A program made the position numbers and the translations under genes. Under the pieces are notes generated by a model. It made no database searches and was not told the origin of the DNA. It was given only the letters and a program-made list of their open reading frames with translations. From Bacillota bacterium (GTDB taxonomy: Bacteria; Bacillota; Clostridia; Acetivibrionales; DSM-27016): a stretch of DNA of 64,000 nt. This document shows positions 60,821 to 64,000 of the stretch, one piece after another (position 1 is the first letter of the stretch; every line of letters starts with the position of its first letter). The stretch is taken from contig JAEWDM010000026.1 in assembly GCA_023390115.1 (NCBI GenBank), forward strand, positions 1 to 64,000. The letters are read 5' to 3'.

Positions 60821-62194
60821 ATGAGGGATAGTAGTGAAAAAGTTGATTTGGGCCTTGATGGTGAAGAGTTTTTCAGGCAATATGGCAGAAAAAAGACGGT
60901 GGGCATGCTCACCCTCGGCTGCAAGGTTAACCAGTATGAGACGGAAGCCATGTCAGGGCTTTTCAGGCAAAAGGGCTATGAGGTGGTTGATTTCAGCGGT
61001 AAGGCCGATGTCTATGTTATAAACACATGTACCGTTACCAGCCTCAGTGACAGAAAATCCAGGCAGATGATCAGGAGGGCAAAAAGCAGCAATAAAAACT
61101 CTATTGTTGCTGTTGTAGGGTGTTATTCTCAGGCGTCTCCCGAGGAGGTGAGGAGTATTCCGGGAGTGAATGTAATTGTAGGAACGAGGGACAGAAGCAA
61201 AATAGTTGATTATGTAAATGAAATAGAAGCAGGCGCCGGGCAGGTATGCAGGGTGGAAAATATTATGAAGGAAAAAAGTTTTGAGACCCTCAAGATAGAT
61301 GCATATGAGGGGCGCACGAGGGCATTTCTGAAAATTCAGGAGGGCTGCAGCCAATTTTGTGCATACTGTATTATACCATATGCGCGAGGGCCGATAAGAA
61401 GCAGGCCGCCGCAGGAGATTTTGAGCGAGGTGGAAAGGCTTTCAGCAAGCGGCTTTAAAGAGGTGGTTCTAACAGGAATACATATAGCCTCGTATGGGAA
61501 GGATATTAAAAACACCTCATTAACGGAAATTGTCCGGCAGGTGCATGATGTGAAAGGAATAGAAAGAATAAGGCTGGGATCATTAGAGCCTATGGCGATA
61601 ACGGACGAGTTTGCCGGCATGGCAAAAGAACTTGGCAGGCTTTGCCCGCACTATCACCTTTCGCTCCAGAGCGGGTGTGATTCCACCTTAAAGAGGATGA
61701 ACAGGAAATATTCCGCAGCGGAATATAAGGAAGTGGTTGAGAGGCTGAGGCAAAGCGTGCCCGATGCGGCGATAACTACCGATATTATGGCGGGATTTCC
61801 CGGAGAAACCGACAGGGAGTTTGACGAGACATACAGATTTATCGAAGAAATATCATTTGCACAAATGCACATATTCAAGTATTCCAGGCGAAAGGGAACT
61901 CCTGCCGCGGATTTTGAGGATCAAATTTCTTCAGAATTAAAGGATAAGAGAGCCAGGATGCTTACAGAGCTTGCAAGACTCAAAACCCTTGAATTTAATT
62001 CGCGTTTTATAGGCAGGATTATGCCTGTGCTTTTTGAGCAGCAGCATGCAGGCTTAAGTGGAATGATGGAGGGACTGACGCCCAACTACATAAAGATAAT
62101 CAGCAGAGCTCCCATTAATTTAAAAGGGCAGGTTGCACAGGTTGAGATAGAAAGTGCGGAGCAAGATTATGCTATCGGAAAAATTGTTGAATGA
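60821..62194 (+). CDS. mtaB: tRNA (N6-threonylcarbamoyladenosine(37)-C2)-methylthiotransferase
   Basis: MtaB adds a methylthio group to t6A37 in tRNAs that read ANN codons. The ATG at 60821 follows GGAGG; an ATG at 60746 would add 25 residues without homology. The 457 residues comprise the UPF0004 domain (TLGCKVNQYETEAM, CTVTSLSDRKSRQ), the radical SAM cluster motif CSQFCAYCIIPYARG and a C-terminal TRAM domain. About 25 residues before the conserved start are extra relative to most members. Confidence 0.95.
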   Translation: MRDSSEKVDLGLDGEEFFRQYGRKKTVGMLTLGCKVNQYETEAMSGLFRQKGYEVVDFSGKADVYVINTCTVTSLSDRKSRQMIRRAKSSNKNSIVAVVGCYSQASPEEVRSIPGVNVIVGTRDRSKIVDYVNEIEAGAGQVCRVENIMKEKSFETLKIDAYEGRTRAFLKIQEGCSQFCAYCIIPYARGPIRSRPPQEILSEVERLSASGFKEVVLTGIHIASYGKDIKNTSLTEIVRQVHDVKGIERIRLGSLEPMAITDEFAGMAKELGRLCPHYHLSLQSGCDSTLKRMNRKYSAAEYKEVVERLRQSVPDAAITTDIMAGFPGETDREFDETYRFIEEISFAQMHIFKYSRRKGTPAADFEDQISSELKDKRARMLTELARLKTLEFNSRFIGRIMPVLFEQQHAGLSGMMEGLTPNYIKIISRAPINLKGQVAQVEIESAEQDYAIGKIVE

Positions 62195-62335
62195 TTTACA
62201 AATACTGAGCTTATATGTCTTGCATAAATTACTTCGTTGTATTACTATATAGATATAGATGGTTTCACTTTATATTTTAGCGAGAGTCGTTTTAAGTGAG
62301 ATATAGTCTATGCTGTAGTTGGGAGAGTGGTTGAT

Positions 62336-62593
62336 GTGGCTGATATTAACGAGACAATGATGTTTAAAGTGGAAAAGGATAAGGTCAGTGAGGCAAGAGA
62401 AGTATTAATGACTGTTTATCAGGCCTTAAAGGAGAAGGGTTACAATCCCATAAGCCAGATAGTGGGATATATTCTGTCGGGTGATCCTACATATATAACC
62501 AGTCATCAGAATGCAAGGAGTGTAATAAGGCGGCTTGAGAGGGATGAGCTGCTTGAGGAAATATTAAAGTGGTATCTGGAGGATAAGAAATAG
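62336..62593 (+). CDS. IreB family regulatory phosphoprotein
   Basis: The GTG at 62336 has GGGAGAG 8 nt upstream and gives 85 residues starting with MADINETMMFKV. Its length and sequence (YQALKEKGYNPISQIVGYIL and SGDPTYITSHQNAR) identify the UPF0297/IreB family, a substrate of Ser/Thr kinases of the IreK/PrkC type. The usual partner ruvX is next, 79 nt downstream. Confidence 0.93.
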   Translation: MADINETMMFKVEKDKVSEAREVLMTVYQALKEKGYNPISQIVGYILSGDPTYITSHQNARSVIRRLERDELLEEILKWYLEDKK

Positions 62594-62599
62594 CTCGTG

Positions 62600-62629
62600 G
62601 CCCTGTATTATTAACAATACAGGGCTTTA
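62600..62629 (+). terminator. Hairpin between ireB and ruvX
   Basis: GCCCTGTATT (62600-62609) pairs with AATACAGGGC (62616-62625), followed by TTTAT. Termination is probably partial since ruvX usually shares the transcript. Confidence 0.75.
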
Positions 62630-62672
62630 TATTATGGGAAGGACTGTGCTGTGCACAGAAAGCATAAATAGC

Positions 62673-63107
62673 ATGAGGATAATGGGAATTGATTATGGTG
62701 ACAGCAGGATAGGGGTTTCGATAAGTGATCCTATGGGATGGATTGCTCAGGCTGTGGAGACTATCAACCTGAACGGGAGTACTTCTAAAGCGGTGCAGAG
62801 AATATATGATCTGGCGAAGGGCTACTCTGCCGAGAGGATTGTTGTGGGATTCCCTAAGAACATGAATGGAACTATAGGGCCAAGGGGAGAGAAAACGCTT
62901 GAATTTATAGAGCTTCTGGACAGAAAAGTTAATGATGAGGAAAGCAGGATTGAAATTATCAAATGGGACGAGAGGCTCACTACGGTTGCGGCAAACAGAA
63001 CCATGCATGAGCTTGGCGTAAAAACCTCCAGGAAAAAAAATCTGGTTGATCAGATTGCGGCTGTCTATATACTTCAAGGCTATCTTGACAGCTTAAAGAA
63101 TTTATAA
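62673..63107 (+). CDS. ruvX: Putative pre-16S rRNA nuclease / Holliday junction resolvase RuvX (YqgF)
   Basis: The 144-residue form from ATG 62673 begins MRIMGIDYGDSRIGVS, the RNase H-like first strand with its Asp, which is the normal YqgF start; a longer frame from 62634 is possible. Other conserved parts are VVGFPKNMNGTIGPRGEKTL and KWDERLTTVAANRTM with the second acidic residue, and LVDQIAAVYILQGYL with the third. The order ireB-ruvX-DUF1292 is a standard Firmicutes block. Confidence 0.93.
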   Translation: MRIMGIDYGDSRIGVSISDPMGWIAQAVETINLNGSTSKAVQRIYDLAKGYSAERIVVGFPKNMNGTIGPRGEKTLEFIELLDRKVNDEESRIEIIKWDERLTTVAANRTMHELGVKTSRKKNLVDQIAAVYILQGYLDSLKNL

Positions 63108-63314
63108 GCGCCGCTGAATAAAAAAGCTTATATTACAAAACCTAAGCTTGAGTTACCCGCATGCAGCTTCAAAAAGTGTGATATTATTGTGCCTCAAGCA
63201 AACTTTCAAATTACATTTTGAAATTTGTTGAAATAATATGGGAAATGGTAATTTTATATGTTATAATGGGTTGGAATCCAAATGATTGATGTTTTAGAAC
63301 AGGAGGAATATACG

Positions 63315-63611
63315 ATGGCCGAAGAACGGGATGATATAGTTATACTGGTGGATGATAATGGTGAAGAAGCCGAGTTTGAGCATCTTGATACCATTGAAAT
63401 GAATGAAAGCGAATATGTGATATTGATACCTCTTTCTGAGGATGAAAATGAGGATATGGAAGAGGAAGAGGTTGTTATTCTTAAAATAGAGCATGGTGAA
63501 GACGGAGAGGACTCCTTTGTGAGCATAGAGAATGGAGAGGAGCTCAATGCGGTGTTTGAGGAATTCAAGCTCAGAATGGAAGATGAATATGAATTTGAGG
63601 ATGATGAATAA
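63315..63611 (+). CDS. DUF1292 family protein
   Basis: ATG 63315 has GGAGG upstream and gives 98 residues. The very acidic sequence (DIVILVDDNGEEAEFEHLDT and YVILIPLSEDEN) matches DUF1292, which usually follows ireB-ruvX. Function is unknown. A terminator follows directly. Confidence 0.9.
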   Translation: MAEERDDIVILVDDNGEEAEFEHLDTIEMNESEYVILIPLSEDENEDMEEEEVVILKIEHGEDGEDSFVSIENGEELNAVFEEFKLRMEDEYEFEDDE

Positions 63612-63640
63612 AACAGCCGGCTGCCATGCCGGCTGTTTTA
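63612..63640 (+). terminator. Terminator after the DUF1292 gene
   Basis: AAACAGCCGG and CCGGCTGTTT form a 10-bp stem around a 7-nt loop, then T residues. Confidence 0.9.
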
Positions 63641-63802
63641 TTCATCATCCTCATTTCAATGGAGACCCGGATAGAGGGCTATTTGAGGTCCGTTTCCTTA
63701 CGTCGTGCCGGCGGCATATCCATAAAAAGATTTTAATTTTAAAAGGTATTGATAAATATTTGTAGAATCATAATCTATAACTCATTTCTGGAGGGGTAAC
63801 CT

Positions 63803-64000
63803 ATGAAGAAAACCGGACTTATGCTTGCTGCCTTTTTTTTGATGCTTGTAATGGTTTCTGCCTGCAGCAAGGGCACAAAGGAAATAATAGCCGAGCAAGC
63901 CTCCACCTCCGAGCAGACCTTCATACCCGGGGAGGGCACCGGGATTGAACAAGAGCCTGCTAAAGAGGATGTATTTATTATGCCTGTTGAAGGTAAAAGG
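63803..64000 (+). CDS. Putative lipoprotein, 3' end outside window
   Basis: ATG 63803 follows GGAGGGG. The first 21 residues are a lipoprotein signal (MLVMVSAC, with Cys at 21), and the visible 66 residues continue as an acidic, Ser/Thr/Glu-rich linker. The domain that would show the function lies beyond the window. Confidence 0.85.
   Translation, partial: MKKTGLMLAAFFLMLVMVSACSKGTKEIIAEQASTSEQTFIPGEGTGIEQEPAKEDVFIMPVEGKR

Overview
The window comes from a low-GC, spore-forming Clostridia bacterium, closest in flavour to the Ruminiclostridium/Acetivibrio group. The evidence is an alpha/beta-type small acid-soluble spore protein, CBO0543-family membrane proteins, TTGACA/TATAAT promoters with strong AGGAGG ribosome sites, frequent GTG/TTG starts, a pgk-tpi fusion and an IreB-RuvX-DUF1292 block. 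The genus cannot be fixed from sequence alone.

1-11,900 is a CRISPR-Cas island. Two arrays with the same 30-bp repeat (25 repeats, and 14 plus one degenerate) and nearly identical leaders flank one operon, cas3-cas8-cas7-cas5-cas4-cas1-cas2. No cas6 is visible, and Cas3 carries its HD nuclease at the C-terminus. Between array 1 and cas3 lies an AT-rich island with an orphan degenerate repeat in a terminator-like hairpin, a consensus promoter and a small HTH gene. The 22 nt after the orphan repeat match the start of that promoter's transcript at 19 of 22 positions. The mismatches fall at 6, 13 and 18, and CCT sits at the PAM position. This looks like a crRNA-like guide that sends Cascade to the promoter of its own locus (CreA/CreR-like), and it is the main discovery candidate here. 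Related transposase fragments bracket the island.

11,900-22,850 holds an HD-GYP gene and the arginine/pyrimidine precursor genes on the minus strand: argD-carA-carB-argF-GNAT and argC-argB. Each operon has a promoter overlapped by exact 14-bp ARG boxes. A PilZ protein lies between them. 23,000-32,450 carries housekeeping genes: a sugar-ABC ATPase, a CdaR-like regulator, ftsE-ftsX-M23 hydrolase-S41 protease, a SASP, a methyltransferase, an MGMT-like protein, a cold-shock gene and Hsp33. Five tRNA genes (Val-Asp-Phe-Gly-Cys) follow.

33,370-42,000 is an accessory carbohydrate region: an AfuABC/FbpABC-type ABC system, two class II aldolases and an RpiR regulator in one operon behind an inverted-repeat operator, then a GntR regulator and gene debris including a truncated gnd. 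42,150-50,560 is poorly characterised: a LuxR/HisKA_3 two-component system, an unknown PDZ-ended protein, a nitrilase flanked by REP-like inverted repeats, an HTH-like unknown, an AgrD-like peptide gene without agrB, two small unknown proteins and two convergent CBO0543 proteins.

51,000-64,000 is core genome: pgk-tpi fusion, gpmI, a peroxiredoxin, eno, secG, rnr, a DUF523 protein, a Crh-like HPr paralogue, mtaB, ireB, ruvX, a DUF1292 protein and the start of a lipoprotein.
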